Assembly: GCA_964368495.1 (NCBI GenBank)
Contig: CAYJAJ010000017.1
Span: 1-32,359, forward strand
Direction of reading: 5' to 3'
Length of the DNA stretch: 32,359 bases
DNA from: CALVGQ01 sp964368495
Lineage (GTDB): Bacteria > Bacillota_I > Bacilli_A > Erysipelotrichales > Erysipelotrichaceae
Position numbers and translations under genes: made by a program. Positions 15,718-24,407 of the stretch are shown here, piece by piece (the stretch's first letter is position 1; the number at the start of each line of letters is the position of its first letter). The notes beneath the pieces are model-generated. The model was not told the DNA's origin. It made no database searches and saw only the letters and a program-made list of their open reading frames with translations.

Positions 15718-16914
15718 TTATTTATCCTGAATTACCGCGATACCTGGTAATTCTTTTCCTTCCATGTACTCTAGTGAAGCTCCACCACCTGTAGAAATGT
15801 GAGAAAATTTTTCTTTAAATCCCATTTGAATTGCTGCAGCAGCTGAATCACCGCCACCTATTACAGTTGTAGCTCCTTCTAAATCTGAAATTGCTTTACA
15901 AATTTCTTTTGTTCCAGTTGCGAATTTTTCCATTTCAAATACACCCATCGGTCCATTCCACACTACTGTTTTTGCACCTTGTAATGTATCTGTAAACAAT
16001 TGAATTGTTTCAGGTCCGATATCTAATCCCATCCAACCATCAGGAATAGATCCAACTTTACAAACTTGAGTATTTGCATCAGGGCTAAATTCATCTGCGC
16101 ATACATTATCAATTGGCAAGATGATTTGGTCTTTTGCTTTATCTAAATATTCTTTTGCCATACCAACACGATCTTCTTCAAGTAAAGATGTCCCAACACC
16201 ATGACCTTGTGCAACCATGAATGTATATGCCATTCCTCCACCTACAATCACTTTATCCGCTTTTTTGAGTAAATTATCAATTACAGCGATTTTATCAGAT
16301 ACTTTAGCACCACCAATGATTGCGATGAAAGGGCGTTCTGGTGTATCCACTGCTTTTTCTAGCATCTCAACTTCTTTTTGTACTAAGAAGCCACAAGCAC
16401 TTGGCAAGATTTCAGCAATTCCTACAGTTGATGCATGAGCTCTATGTACAGATCCAAATGCATCTGATACAAAGCAATCTCCTAGTTTTGCCCAATAAGC
16501 TGCTAATTCAGGATCATTTTTACTTTCACCTTTTTCATAGCGAGTATTTTGAATCAAAACAACATCTCTGTCCTTCATTTCGGCTACTGCTTTTTCAAGC
16601 TCTTCACCGCGGGTTTGTGCAACAAATACAACATTTGTATCCACTACCTCTTTAAGACGATTTGCTACTAAAGCCATATTGTTTTTCTTTTTTCCCGCTG
16701 CACATTTTTCAGGATCTTTATGATCAATTTTCCCTAAATGCGACATCAAAATAATCTTTGCATCATTTTCAATTAAATAATTAATTGTGGGTAATGCAGC
16801 TTGAATACGATTGTCATTTGTAATTAGCCCATCTTTTAGTGGAACGTTAAAATCCACACGAACGATAACGCGTTTTCCTTTAACATCTAAGTCGCGAACT
16901 GTTTGTTTAGCCAT
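15718..16914 (-). CDS. pgk: Phosphoglycerate kinase
   Basis: Makes ATP from 1,3-bisphosphoglycerate in glycolysis. The N-terminal domain shows VIVRVDFNVPLKDG and the substrate-binding SHLGK; the C-terminal nucleotide domain shows AIIGGAKVSDKI, VWNGPMGVFE and STGGGASLEYMEG. A longer frame would start at 16935, but that ATG lies upstream of the ribosome binding site AGGAGG, whereas the ATG at 16914 follows it by 9 nt and gives the normal N-terminus MAKQTVRDLDVKGK (398 residues). First gene of the operon. gapA and a phosphoglycerate mutase gene, common partners, are absent from this locus. Confidence 0.99.
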   Translation of the reverse strand: MAKQTVRDLDVKGKRVIVRVDFNVPLKDGLITNDNRIQAALPTINYLIENDAKIILMSHLGKIDHKDPEKCAAGKKKNNMALVANRLKEVVDTNVVFVAQTRGEELEKAVAEMKDRDVVLIQNTRYEKGESKNDPELAAYWAKLGDCFVSDAFGSVHRAHASTVGIAEILPSACGFLVQKEVEMLEKAVDTPERPFIAIIGGAKVSDKIAVIDNLLKKADKVIVGGGMAYTFMVAQGHGVGTSLLEEDRVGMAKEYLDKAKDQIILPIDNVCADEFSPDANTQVCKVGSIPDGWMGLDIGPETIQLFTDTLQGAKTVVWNGPMGVFEMEKFATGTKEICKAISDLEGATTVIGGGDSAAAAIQMGFKEKFSHISTGGGASLEYMEGKELPGIAVIQDK

Positions 16915-16940
16915 TTGTAATTTCCTCCTATGCATGAAAA

Positions 16941-16969
16941 ATTATATCATTTCTACCACTCTTAAACAA
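16941..16969 (-). promoter_or_regulatory. Sigma-A promoter of the glycolytic operon
   Basis: Minus strand TTGTTT (16969-16964), 17-nt spacer, TATAAT (16946-16941), with the pgk start codon 27 nt further on. The 5' leader is short and shows no room for a riboswitch. Confidence 0.8.
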
Positions 16970-17040
16970 TCCAAAACCTCTATTTTGATAAGAATTTCAC
17001 ATAAAGTTTTTATAGTTTTACTAAAATTACTGCTTTCTAA

Positions 17041-17072
17041 CAAAAATCCATAAACACAAAGGCTTATGGATT
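17041..17072 (-). terminator. Terminator of the glgCDA operon
   Basis: AATCCATAA (17045-17053) and TTATGGATT (17064-17072) form a 9-bp stem with a 10-nt loop. On the minus strand it is followed by a short T run. It begins 8 nt after the glgA stop. Confidence 0.8.
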
Positions 17073-17079
17073 AATTCAA

Positions 17080-18513
17080 TTACTTGAGCATTTTATATAA
17101 ACGTAAATATTCTTCAGCTGAATACTTCCAGCTCACATCCGTTTTCATTGCTCGCTTTATCATATTATTGTATTCTTTTCGATTGTTATAATATGTATTC
17201 AATGCATAATATAGTGTATTCAACATGTCTTCAGAATTCATTGAATAAAAACTAAAGCCATTTCCTTCATTTGTATACTCATTGTATGGTTGAACAGTAT
17301 CCTTTAATCCTCCTGTTTCTCTTACTAACGGTAAAGATCCATATCGCATAGAGATAAGTTGACTAATTCCACACGGTTCAAAACATGAAGGCATTAAAAA
17401 CAAATCACTACCTGCATATATTTTGTGCGCTAAATCTTCATTGTATCCGCAATAATACACAACACGACCACGGAAGTATTCTTCACTCATTCGTAAACCC
17501 TGCTCAATTTCTGATTCTCCTGTACCCAACACAACCAATTGTACATTTTGGTTCATGAGTTCATCAATGCATTCTAATAAAAAGTGAAGACCTTTTTGTT
17601 TTGTTAAACGAGAAACTACACCAATAAGCATTGCATCTGAATCTTCATTTAGTCCAAGCTCAAATTGTAATGATTTTTTATTTGTGGCTTTTCCTGAAAT
17701 CACAGTACGCAAGTCGTAATTTTTAATTAATCGTTCATCCGATCTAGGATCCCATAATTCAGTATCAATTCCATTGACAATACCAAATAGATCACCTTCT
17801 CTATAACGCAGTGCTTCTTGCATATCTTCACCGAATTCTGGAGTTAAAATTTCATTAGCGTAGGTTGAAGAAACTGTAGTGATTTTATCACTAAATACAA
17901 TACCTGCTTTCATGAAACTAATTCCATCATAAAAGCGCAGTGTTCCATCTTCATATAGCCAATAGGGTAAGTCAAAACAACTCACTAAAACTTCTGCAGG
18001 AAAATTACCTTGGAAAGCTAAATTATGAATTGTATAAACAAATTTAATTTGATTCATGTTTTCATCATATCCATAATGAAATTTATTCAATACTGGAATC
18101 ATTCCAGTATGCCAATCATGAAGATGCATCACATCAGGATAAAACTCAATTGTTTTAATTAATTCAAGTACAGCTTTTTGAAAGAATGCAAAACGTTCTC
18201 CATCATCACCATACCCATATAATCCTTCTCTTTCAAAATACCCCTGATGTTCAATAAAATAAAAAACAACTCCATCCACTTCTTTTTGAAAAAAAGAAGC
18301 AGTTGTATTAATAACACCACAATGTATATTAACAGTTGTGATGTATTCAAACTCATGACGATTTTGATTAGCTATTTTTAAATACAGCGGGAGCACAACA
18401 CGCACATCATTTTTTTTCTTTTTTAAAATTTTAGGAAGTGACCCCACAACATCAGCAAGTCCTCCACTTTTTATAAATGGAAGTCCTTCTGAAGCAACAA
18501 ACATGATTTTCAT
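17080..18513 (-). CDS. glgA: Glycogen synthase (ADP-glucose type, GT5)
   Basis: Transfers glucose from ADP-glucose to the end of an alpha-1,4-glucan. The 477-residue length is normal. The N-terminal KSGGLADVVGSLPK (Lys15) binds ADP-glucose, HLHDWHTGMIPVL follows at about 125, and the C-terminal Rossmann half shows GVVSRLTKQKGLHFLLE and the nucleotide-sugar motif PSCFEPCGISQLISMRYGSL. GGGGAGG precedes the ATG. It is last of glgC-glgD-glgA, 11 nt after glgD, and is followed by a terminator. No branching enzyme or phosphorylase gene lies in the window. Confidence 0.98.
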   Translation of the reverse strand: MKIMFVASEGLPFIKSGGLADVVGSLPKILKKKKNDVRVVLPLYLKIANQNRHEFEYITTVNIHCGVINTTASFFQKEVDGVVFYFIEHQGYFEREGLYGYGDDGERFAFFQKAVLELIKTIEFYPDVMHLHDWHTGMIPVLNKFHYGYDENMNQIKFVYTIHNLAFQGNFPAEVLVSCFDLPYWLYEDGTLRFYDGISFMKAGIVFSDKITTVSSTYANEILTPEFGEDMQEALRYREGDLFGIVNGIDTELWDPRSDERLIKNYDLRTVISGKATNKKSLQFELGLNEDSDAMLIGVVSRLTKQKGLHFLLECIDELMNQNVQLVVLGTGESEIEQGLRMSEEYFRGRVVYYCGYNEDLAHKIYAGSDLFLMPSCFEPCGISQLISMRYGSLPLVRETGGLKDTVQPYNEYTNEGNGFSFYSMNSEDMLNTLYYALNTYYNNRKEYNNMIKRAMKTDVSWKYSAEEYLRLYKMLK

Positions 18514-18524
18514 ATTTTCCTCCC

Positions 18525-19640
18525 CTAAATTTTATCTCTTCGCTTTACATAAACAGGGTTTTCTGATGTTCCTGTAAGTTCTTTTACATGATGAACAATT
18601 GCTTCTTTATCAATTACTACACAGTCAAGTTTTGCATTTTCACCAATATAAGCACCCTGTAAGATAATACTATTTTTAACCACTGCACCTTTTTTTATCA
18701 CAACATTACGTCCAAGGACACAGTTTTCAACAGTTCCTTCAATAAAGCAACCATTCGCTATCATGCATCCTTTAACATTAGCATCCTTAGTATATTGTGT
18801 AGGCCATGAATCATTTGTTTTGGTATATATTGGCCATTCATCATTAAATAATTCTTTTGCGCGCTCTAATTTTCTTACTTCTAAACTTTCATTGAAATAA
18901 GATTTTAAATTATTGATACATGCTACATATCCACTATGAGCAATTCCACCTACTTTATATTCATCTAAAACATCAGATAGAATGTCTTTGAACCAATAAA
19001 GTGAACTCTCTTCAGCTGCACGTTTAACTAGTTCTAAAAACAATTTTTTAGTTAACACATAACATTCCATAGAAATATAAGCATTTTTAAACTTCCCACG
19101 ATTCACTGTGATTTCTCTAATGTCATTATCAATATCTAACTTCAGTGCATTACACTCTAAAAACTGCTCTTTTGCACTATTTGTTTTCTTATATAAAATT
19201 GAAATATCATTTTCTGATTCAATATGAGCTTTCAAAACTTCATTATAATTACAGCGATACACCATATAAGTAGGCGCAATAATTACATAAGGTTCGTTGG
19301 AATCTTCTATAAAATGAATGTTTTGCATGAAATTTGCGATATCCGTATTATAAGCTTCATTAAAAATTCTTTTTTCACCATGCAAAATATGCAGTCTTCC
19401 ACGTTTAGGATTAATGTTATACTGTGAACCTATTCCAATATGTTCAATAATTGAACGTGGTTTATTCTTTAAATATACCTGAATTTGTTCAATACCAGAA
19501 TTACTTAAATTTGATAAAGTGAAATCGATCAAACGATAACGACCTAAAAATGAAATTGCACTGATTGTACGATAATCAGTTAATCCAGCTACATCAACTG
19601 CAGAGTTTGAAAAATTAACAATTCCTAGCGCATTACACAT
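18525..19640 (-). CDS. glgD: GlgD, second subunit of glucose-1-phosphate adenylyltransferase
   Basis: A GlgC homologue that in Bacillota pairs with GlgC and raises its activity; it is usually poorly active alone. The N-terminus has a degenerate nucleotide-binding segment (MCNALGIVNFSNSAVDVAGL) in place of the LAGGRGSRL loop of GlgC, while RYRLIDFTLSNLSNSGI keeps the family fold. The C-terminus has left-handed beta-helix repeats (CVLGRNVVIKKGAVVKNSII). A frame open from 19700 begins inside glgC; the ATG at 19640 has AAGGGGGA about 9 nt upstream, lies 5 nt past the glgC stop and gives 372 residues, so it is chosen. Confidence 0.95.
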   Translation of the reverse strand: MCNALGIVNFSNSAVDVAGLTDYRTISAISFLGRYRLIDFTLSNLSNSGIEQIQVYLKNKPRSIIEHIGIGSQYNINPKRGRLHILHGEKRIFNEAYNTDIANFMQNIHFIEDSNEPYVIIAPTYMVYRCNYNEVLKAHIESENDISILYKKTNSAKEQFLECNALKLDIDNDIREITVNRGKFKNAYISMECYVLTKKLFLELVKRAAEESSLYWFKDILSDVLDEYKVGGIAHSGYVACINNLKSYFNESLEVRKLERAKELFNDEWPIYTKTNDSWPTQYTKDANVKGCMIANGCFIEGTVENCVLGRNVVIKKGAVVKNSIILQGAYIGENAKLDCVVIDKEAIVHHVKELTGTSENPVYVKRRDKI

Positions 19641-19644
19641 ATGA

Positions 19645-20784
19645 TTATTCCCCCTTACTAACATTTTGTGCGATAAGTTCAATGGATTCACTATCAGCAC
19701 TTCCTACTATTGCACCATCTTCAATCACAATATTTTCAGCAACAATGCAACGATTAACCTTTGCTCCAATCCCTACTTTAGCACCTGGCATCAAAACTGT
19801 ATCAACTATTTTAGCTTCTTTACAAACAACTGCATTTGTAAAAATAACCGAGTTTTCAACATGCCCTTCAATAATGGAACCTTGAGTGACATATGAATTT
19901 TTAACTTCTGCTTCATCTCCCACAAAGTGTGGAGGACTCATTGTATCCTCTGTATAAATTTTCCAAGTAGGATCAGATAAATCAAGTTCATTAATTGGAT
20001 TAAGCAAATCCATATTCGCTTCCCATAGGCTGTCAATGGTTCCAACATCTTTCCAATATCCTTTAAAGCGGTAAGCCAAACATTTTTTACCACTATCAAT
20101 ATAACTTGGAATAATATCTTTACCAAAATCATGTTCAGAATCAATCTTCTCATCATCAGCCATCAAGTGTTTTCTTAAAGTTTTGTAGTTAAAAATATAA
20201 ATCCCCATAGATGCTAAATTGCTTTTTGGATTTTGTGGTTTTTCTTCAAATTCAATTATATTATCATTTTCATCAGTATTCATAATACCAAAACGACTCG
20301 CTTCTTTCAGCGTTACTTCAAGAACCGCAATTGTGCAATCGGCATTTGCCACTTTATGTGCATGCAACATCTTTGCATAATTCATTTTATAAATGTGATC
20401 ACCAGATAAAATAAGAACATATTCAGCGTCCATTTGATCTAAAAAATCAATGTTTTGTGTAATTGCATCCGCAGTACCTCGATAAATATTAAACCCTGTG
20501 TTGTCTTTTTCACGTGGTGGAAGCACAAACACTCCACTTCCTGTACCATCAAGCCCCCAATGATGATCACGCGCAACATAAGAGTTTAGCAACACCGATT
20601 CATATTGTGTTAATACACCAACTACTGAAATTCCTGAATTTGCACAATTGCTTAAAGGAAAATCAATAATACGATATTTACCACCATAGTAAACTGCAGG
20701 TTTTGCTACTTTTTTTGTTAAATCACACAAGCGACTTCCACGTCCTCCTGCCAAAATCATTGCCACCATATTATCTTTTCTCAT
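19645..20784 (-). CDS. glgC: Glucose-1-phosphate adenylyltransferase, catalytic subunit
   Basis: Makes ADP-glucose from glucose 1-phosphate and ATP, the committed step of bacterial glycogen synthesis. The 379-residue protein has the full pyrophosphorylase loop MILAGGRGSRLCDLTKKVAKPA, GKYRIIDFPLSNCANSGI, the catalytic ILSGDHIYKMNY and IIEFEEKPQNP, and a C-terminal beta-helix (VIFTNAVVCKEAKIVDTVLM). AAAGGAG precedes the ATG. It is first of glgC-glgD-glgA and has an unusually long leader of about 170 nt. Confidence 0.98.
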   Translation of the reverse strand: MRKDNMVAMILAGGRGSRLCDLTKKVAKPAVYYGGKYRIIDFPLSNCANSGISVVGVLTQYESVLLNSYVARDHHWGLDGTGSGVFVLPPREKDNTGFNIYRGTADAITQNIDFLDQMDAEYVLILSGDHIYKMNYAKMLHAHKVANADCTIAVLEVTLKEASRFGIMNTDENDNIIEFEEKPQNPKSNLASMGIYIFNYKTLRKHLMADDEKIDSEHDFGKDIIPSYIDSGKKCLAYRFKGYWKDVGTIDSLWEANMDLLNPINELDLSDPTWKIYTEDTMSPPHFVGDEAEVKNSYVTQGSIIEGHVENSVIFTNAVVCKEAKIVDTVLMPGAKVGIGAKVNRCIVAENIVIEDGAIVGSADSESIELIAQNVSKGE

Positions 20785-20957
20785 AGTTCTATCTCCTTTG
20801 TTCTCTAGTTAGTGCTTGGCAATATACTGATAACTCTACTTAATTATGTACTCGTACTATTTTATATTATTCTTTTGTTTATTTGTGTCGATTAAGAAGA
20901 ACCAATTATAAAAAGCACAGCAATACTTTAATCCCTCCTCATTTAGTTTTTTTTATT
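20785..20957 (-). other. Long 5' leader of glgC with an isolated ribosome binding site and a five-codon reading frame
   Basis: Between the predicted start point and glgC the minus strand holds AGGAGGG (20939-20933), as strong as any ribosome binding site here, yet far from glgC. Nine nt further is TTG-CTG-TGC-TTT-TTA-TAA (20923-20906), a possible five-residue leader peptide with a TTG start. I see no known riboswitch and no strong hairpin with a T run in the leader. The element may control glg expression or be coincidence. Confidence 0.35.
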
Positions 20958-20963
20958 AGATTA

Positions 20964-20972
20964 AGTATACCA
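20964..20972 (-). promoter_or_regulatory. Extended -10 promoter of the glg operon
   Basis: TGGTATACT on the minus strand (20972-20964) is an extended -10 element. The -35 region is only T-rich (ATTTTG-like). Predicted start near 20957. Confidence 0.6.
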
Positions 20973-20974
20973 CA

Positions 20975-21003
20975 AAAACATCAAAACAAAATTATATTTT
21001 GAT
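20975..21003 (-). terminator. Weak possible terminator after folC
   Basis: ATCAAAA and TTTTGAT arms (20980-20986 and 20997-21003), 10-nt loop, then GTTTTTG on the minus strand. The stem is only seven AT-rich pairs and overlaps the upstream part of the glg promoter, so termination would be partial at best. Confidence 0.35.
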
Positions 21004-21058
21004 TGTTTTTTAATCAGCTGTTTTATGCAATGATTTACAAATAATTATTGATTTGTTA

Positions 21059-22282
21059 CTATGTTACAATTTTGTTTCTAACTTCTGAAATAAAATAAAG
21101 TGACCCACAAACAACAACTACCCCGCTATCTGATAGTTGCACTGCTTCTTCAATCGCCTGCTTCCAATCCTTAATAACTAATATGTCATTGAAATATTTT
21201 AAATTGTCTGCTTTTGTTGCACGATAAAAATCAAATTCAGTAACAATCATTTTATAAGAAGCTTCATGAAGCATCTTTACCATTGTATGCGAATCTTTAT
21301 CTTTTAATGCAGCAAACACAACTACAATTTTTTTATTCATTTTATTTATACTCTTAACAAGTGCTTTTACTCCATGTTCATTATGAGCTCCGTCAATAAT
21401 AATATGTGGATTTTCACTCACCGTTTCAAAGCGCCCTGACCACTTACTTTTGTTTAATCCAGCAACGATGTTTTCATCACTGATATTCACAATTTTTCGC
21501 TCTTTTAATTGCAACAAAGTTTCAACTGCACAAGCTGCATTGTGACATTGATAAATAGCGTTTGTTGCTAATGAAAATTCATATTCGCGATACGTAAATG
21601 ATAGCTTGTTTTCAGCTTTAATTTTAATTTCTTCAATATCAAAACAAGTTGCTTCTTTCTCTTTTGCAACACTTTTAAGTACTTGATTAGTTTCAACATT
21701 TTGCTCACCTAAAATAACTAAACCATTCTCTTTTATAATTCCAGCTTTTTCATAGGCAATTTCACTGAGAGTGTTTCCTAAGCGATCCATATGATCTAAT
21801 CCAATTGTAACAATAACACTCGCAAGAGAATTTTTTATAACATTTGTACAATCAAGTCTTCCACCTAATCCAACTTCTAAGATTACAAAATCTACTTTTT
21901 CATTAAAAAAATAGTGTGTCATAATATCAAAATCCACTTCAAACATATTTAAATCATATTTAATCCAAGTATCAATTCTTTCATTACAAATCGATAAAAA
22001 ACTTTCATCATCAATTAATTGATGATTAATACAAATTCTATCTTGATGTTTAATCAAGTGTGGAGAAGTGAAAGTGCCTACTTGATAACCTGCCTCTATT
22101 AAAATATCACATAAAAAATTACATGTGCTGCCTTTACCATTGGTCCCCCCCACATGAATATACTTTAACTTTTCAACTATTTGATTTTCCTGTTCTATGT
22201 ATTTTCTAAAATGATCAAACCCCATGTTATTACCCATTCTGTGAGTAACCCAAAATACTGCTTCATCGATATTTTTAAACAT
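21059..22282 (-). CDS. folC: Folylpolyglutamate / dihydrofolate synthase
   Basis: A Mur-ligase-fold ATP-dependent enzyme that adds glutamates to folates and, in bifunctional forms, to dihydropteroate. The 407-residue protein shows the P-loop HVGGTNGKGST (45-53), TSPHL, the metal-binding ILEVGLGGRLDCTN, IGLDHMDRLGNTLSEIAYEK, and the Mur-ligase arginine/lysine motif SGRFETV followed by IIDGAHNEHG. It starts 3 nt after the ung stop, inside a ung-folC unit, with its ribosome binding site in the ung end. Whether it has the dihydrofolate synthase activity cannot be told from sequence. Confidence 0.97.
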   Translation of the reverse strand: MFKNIDEAVFWVTHRMGNNMGFDHFRKYIEQENQIVEKLKYIHVGGTNGKGSTCNFLCDILIEAGYQVGTFTSPHLIKHQDRICINHQLIDDESFLSICNERIDTWIKYDLNMFEVDFDIMTHYFFNEKVDFVILEVGLGGRLDCTNVIKNSLASVIVTIGLDHMDRLGNTLSEIAYEKAGIIKENGLVILGEQNVETNQVLKSVAKEKEATCFDIEEIKIKAENKLSFTYREYEFSLATNAIYQCHNAACAVETLLQLKERKIVNISDENIVAGLNKSKWSGRFETVSENPHIIIDGAHNEHGVKALVKSINKMNKKIVVVFAALKDKDSHTMVKMLHEASYKMIVTEFDFYRATKADNLKYFNDILVIKDWKQAIEEAVQLSDSGVVVVCGSLYFISEVRNKIVT

Positions 22283-22285
22283 AAC

Positions 22286-22945
22286 CTAATCCTTTATTTG
22301 CCAATCAATTGGCGTTAAATTATTTTTTATTAAAAAATTATTGCATCTTGAAAATGGCTTTGAACCAAAAAAACCATGATAAGCGCTAAGTGGTGATGGG
22401 TGCACACCCTCAATAATGCAGTGGTTTGGATTAGTAATGTACTCTTTTTTGCTTCTTGCATTTCTACCCCACAAAATAAATACCACTGGTTCTGTCTTAT
22501 CATTGATTTTTTTTATTACCTCATCTGTGAAAATTGTCCAACCACATTTTTGGTGACTATTTGGTTTTGACATCTCAACTGTGAGTGTCGTATTAAGCAT
22601 AAAAACTCCTTGTTTTGCCCAGTAAGTTAATTCTCCATGATTTGGGATAGTGCAATTTAAATCATCATGTAATTCTTTATAAATATTAACTAAACTTGGT
22701 GGTATTTTTACACCCTTACAAACCGAAAAACATAACCCATGAGCTTGATTGGGTTGATGATACGGATCTTGTCCCAAAATAACCACTTTTATGTTTTCAT
22801 AGGGTGTAATATTAAAGGCATTTAATAAATCATTTTTTTTAGGAAATATAACCTTACTTTCATATTCATCTTTTAAAAAAGCAGACATCTTTAAAAAATA
22901 GTCTTTTTTAAATTCTTCCTTTAAAAATAATTTCCAGCCACTCAT
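22286..22945 (-). CDS. ung: Uracil-DNA glycosylase, family 1
   Basis: Removes uracil from DNA at the start of base excision repair. Typical length (219). The water-activating loop GQDPYHQPNQAHG has Asp60, FMLNTTLTVE is the uracil-binding stretch, LWGRNA follows, and EGVHPSPLSAYHGFFGSKPF holds His182 and the minor-groove intercalation loop. It lies 23 nt after the solute-binding lipoprotein gene and 3 nt before folC. Confidence 0.99.
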   Translation of the reverse strand: MSGWKLFLKEEFKKDYFLKMSAFLKDEYESKVIFPKKNDLLNAFNITPYENIKVVILGQDPYHQPNQAHGLCFSVCKGVKIPPSLVNIYKELHDDLNCTIPNHGELTYWAKQGVFMLNTTLTVEMSKPNSHQKCGWTIFTDEVIKKINDKTEPVVFILWGRNARSKKEYITNPNHCIIEGVHPSPLSAYHGFFGSKPFSRCNNFLIKNNLTPIDWQIKD

Positions 22946-22968
22946 TTTTAATTGTTCCTTTTCTTTTA

Positions 22969-24345
22969 TTATTGATCATCACTACTATAATATAGCTCAA
23001 TCCATTGATTTGAAATCTCAATTATTTTATCTTGTGCCTCTTCAGGTGATATTTCTTGATAATAAACAGAAACTAGAATATCTAATATTTCTGTTTCTTC
23101 AAACACCTGCCAACCACTAACACTTGTGTCCCTTTCAAATGCAACATTCGATTCCTCAAATCCATTCATCATTGCATAAGATAGCTGTTGCAAATTTTCA
23201 TTTGAAAACTCAATCTCTAAATCTTCATCATTGAAATTCACAAGAAGTGGATCACTACTGTGCTTTGCAAATATTTGTAGACCTTCTTCACTGCGAATAA
23301 GCTTAATTAATTCCAAACAGGCATTAATATATTTTGTATCACTATTTATTACATAACCTCTACTCATGCCATAAGTTAATGGCTTTTCACCATCAAATGA
23401 TGGAAGTGAAGAAAAAAGAAAATCTTGATCTGTTGATTCTTCATATTGATCATAATGCATCCAAGTAGAAACAAAATTAAACACACTGTTTCCATCTCTT
23501 AAATAAAATTCTGCATTCCACTTTGAAAATTCTTGTGTAACATCATCGTTATCAATCATTATTTCTTCATTGCTAGGATGAGCCCAACTCATTTCACCTA
23601 AACTTGCAATATCATTTAAACACTTTAAAAATTCATTGCTGTTAAATCCTGGTTCATGCGCTAAAAGTGATTCAAATGGTTGATAAGACCCAAAACTAAG
23701 TAATGTTAAAATCAGTTTGTTATCCTCAAAATTAAATCGAAAGATTTCTTCTACTTGTTCTTCACGATAAATCATGGATTGATTGTTTGTTTTGACCCAC
23801 TCATTGATTTTCTCAAAAGAATCCAGTGCATCAACCAACCCATCCATGTTTTCATCACTGACATCAACACCTAACTCTTGTAACATTGTTTTATTCGTAG
23901 AAAATACCCAGCCAACAGCACTCATTGGCACATATTGTAATTCAATATAATTTAACTCTTTTCCATAATTTGATACTAAGTTATCTGATATTTCATCAGC
24001 AACTCTTACATCTATTTCATGGATATAATTATCTAACTTTGCAGCCTCACTTTCCCAAAGTATTGCTACATCTGCATTCACATTTAAAAATGTCACACCG
24101 TCATACTCATCTATCACAATTGGATTTATTACACCCTTGTGCTCTGGGTATTGTTTATCCCATAATAGTTGAAGTTCTTCAGCAATGCTTTCATTTTCAA
24201 CCATAACACTTATCGAAGCACCTTCTTCGATTTCAAATTGCTTTGTTTTGTTATTGATGCAAACATCATCTTTGCATGATACTTCTTCACTAAAACATCC
24301 TGTTAAAGCAAATAATAAACTAACTAAAATAATTAAGAACTTCAT
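22969..24345 (-). CDS. Solute-binding lipoprotein of the maltose/oligosaccharide type, without importer genes
   Basis: A 458-residue extracellular protein with a lipoprotein signal ending LTGC (lipidated Cys17). The body resembles family 1 binding proteins of the MalE type: NVNADVAILWESEAA, YVPMSAVGWVFSTNK, a calcium-loop-like DxNxDGxxD at 164-172 (DENMDGLVD), and SRGYVINSDTKYINACLELI near the end. These deliver a sugar to an ABC importer, but no importer permease is nearby; the ABC genes upstream are of exporter type. A 62-nt gap with a TATAAT suggests its own promoter. It may share an importer encoded elsewhere or act as a sensor. Confidence 0.85.
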   Translation of the reverse strand: MKFLIILVSLLFALTGCFSEEVSCKDDVCINNKTKQFEIEEGASISVMVENESIAEELQLLWDKQYPEHKGVINPIVIDEYDGVTFLNVNADVAILWESEAAKLDNYIHEIDVRVADEISDNLVSNYGKELNYIELQYVPMSAVGWVFSTNKTMLQELGVDVSDENMDGLVDALDSFEKINEWVKTNNQSMIYREEQVEEIFRFNFEDNKLILTLLSFGSYQPFESLLAHEPGFNSNEFLKCLNDIASLGEMSWAHPSNEEIMIDNDDVTQEFSKWNAEFYLRDGNSVFNFVSTWMHYDQYEESTDQDFLFSSLPSFDGEKPLTYGMSRGYVINSDTKYINACLELIKLIRSEEGLQIFAKHSSDPLLVNFNDEDLEIEFSNENLQQLSYAMMNGFEESNVAFERDTSVSGWQVFEETEILDILVSVYYQEISPEEAQDKIIEISNQWIELYYSSDDQ

Positions 24346-24366
24346 ATTTCACCTCAGTACTTACTT

Positions 24367-24395
24367 ATTATACAAGATTTGTACTAAATAAAACA
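24367..24395 (-). promoter_or_regulatory. Possible promoter of the lipoprotein-ung-folC unit
   Basis: Minus strand TGTTTT (24395-24390), 17-nt spacer, TATAAT (24372-24367), about 21 nt before the lipoprotein start codon. The -10 is perfect but the -35 is weak. Confidence 0.4.
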
Positions 24396-24407
24396 CAATT
24401 AAATTAA

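Noticed and set aside
20785..20957. A known riboswitch in the glgC leader
   Set aside because: I could not match any known aptamer core, and no leader terminator is visible.
21036..21056. ACAAAT...ATTTGT hairpin as a terminator of folC
   Set aside because: Only six AT-rich pairs, and no T run follows on the minus strand.
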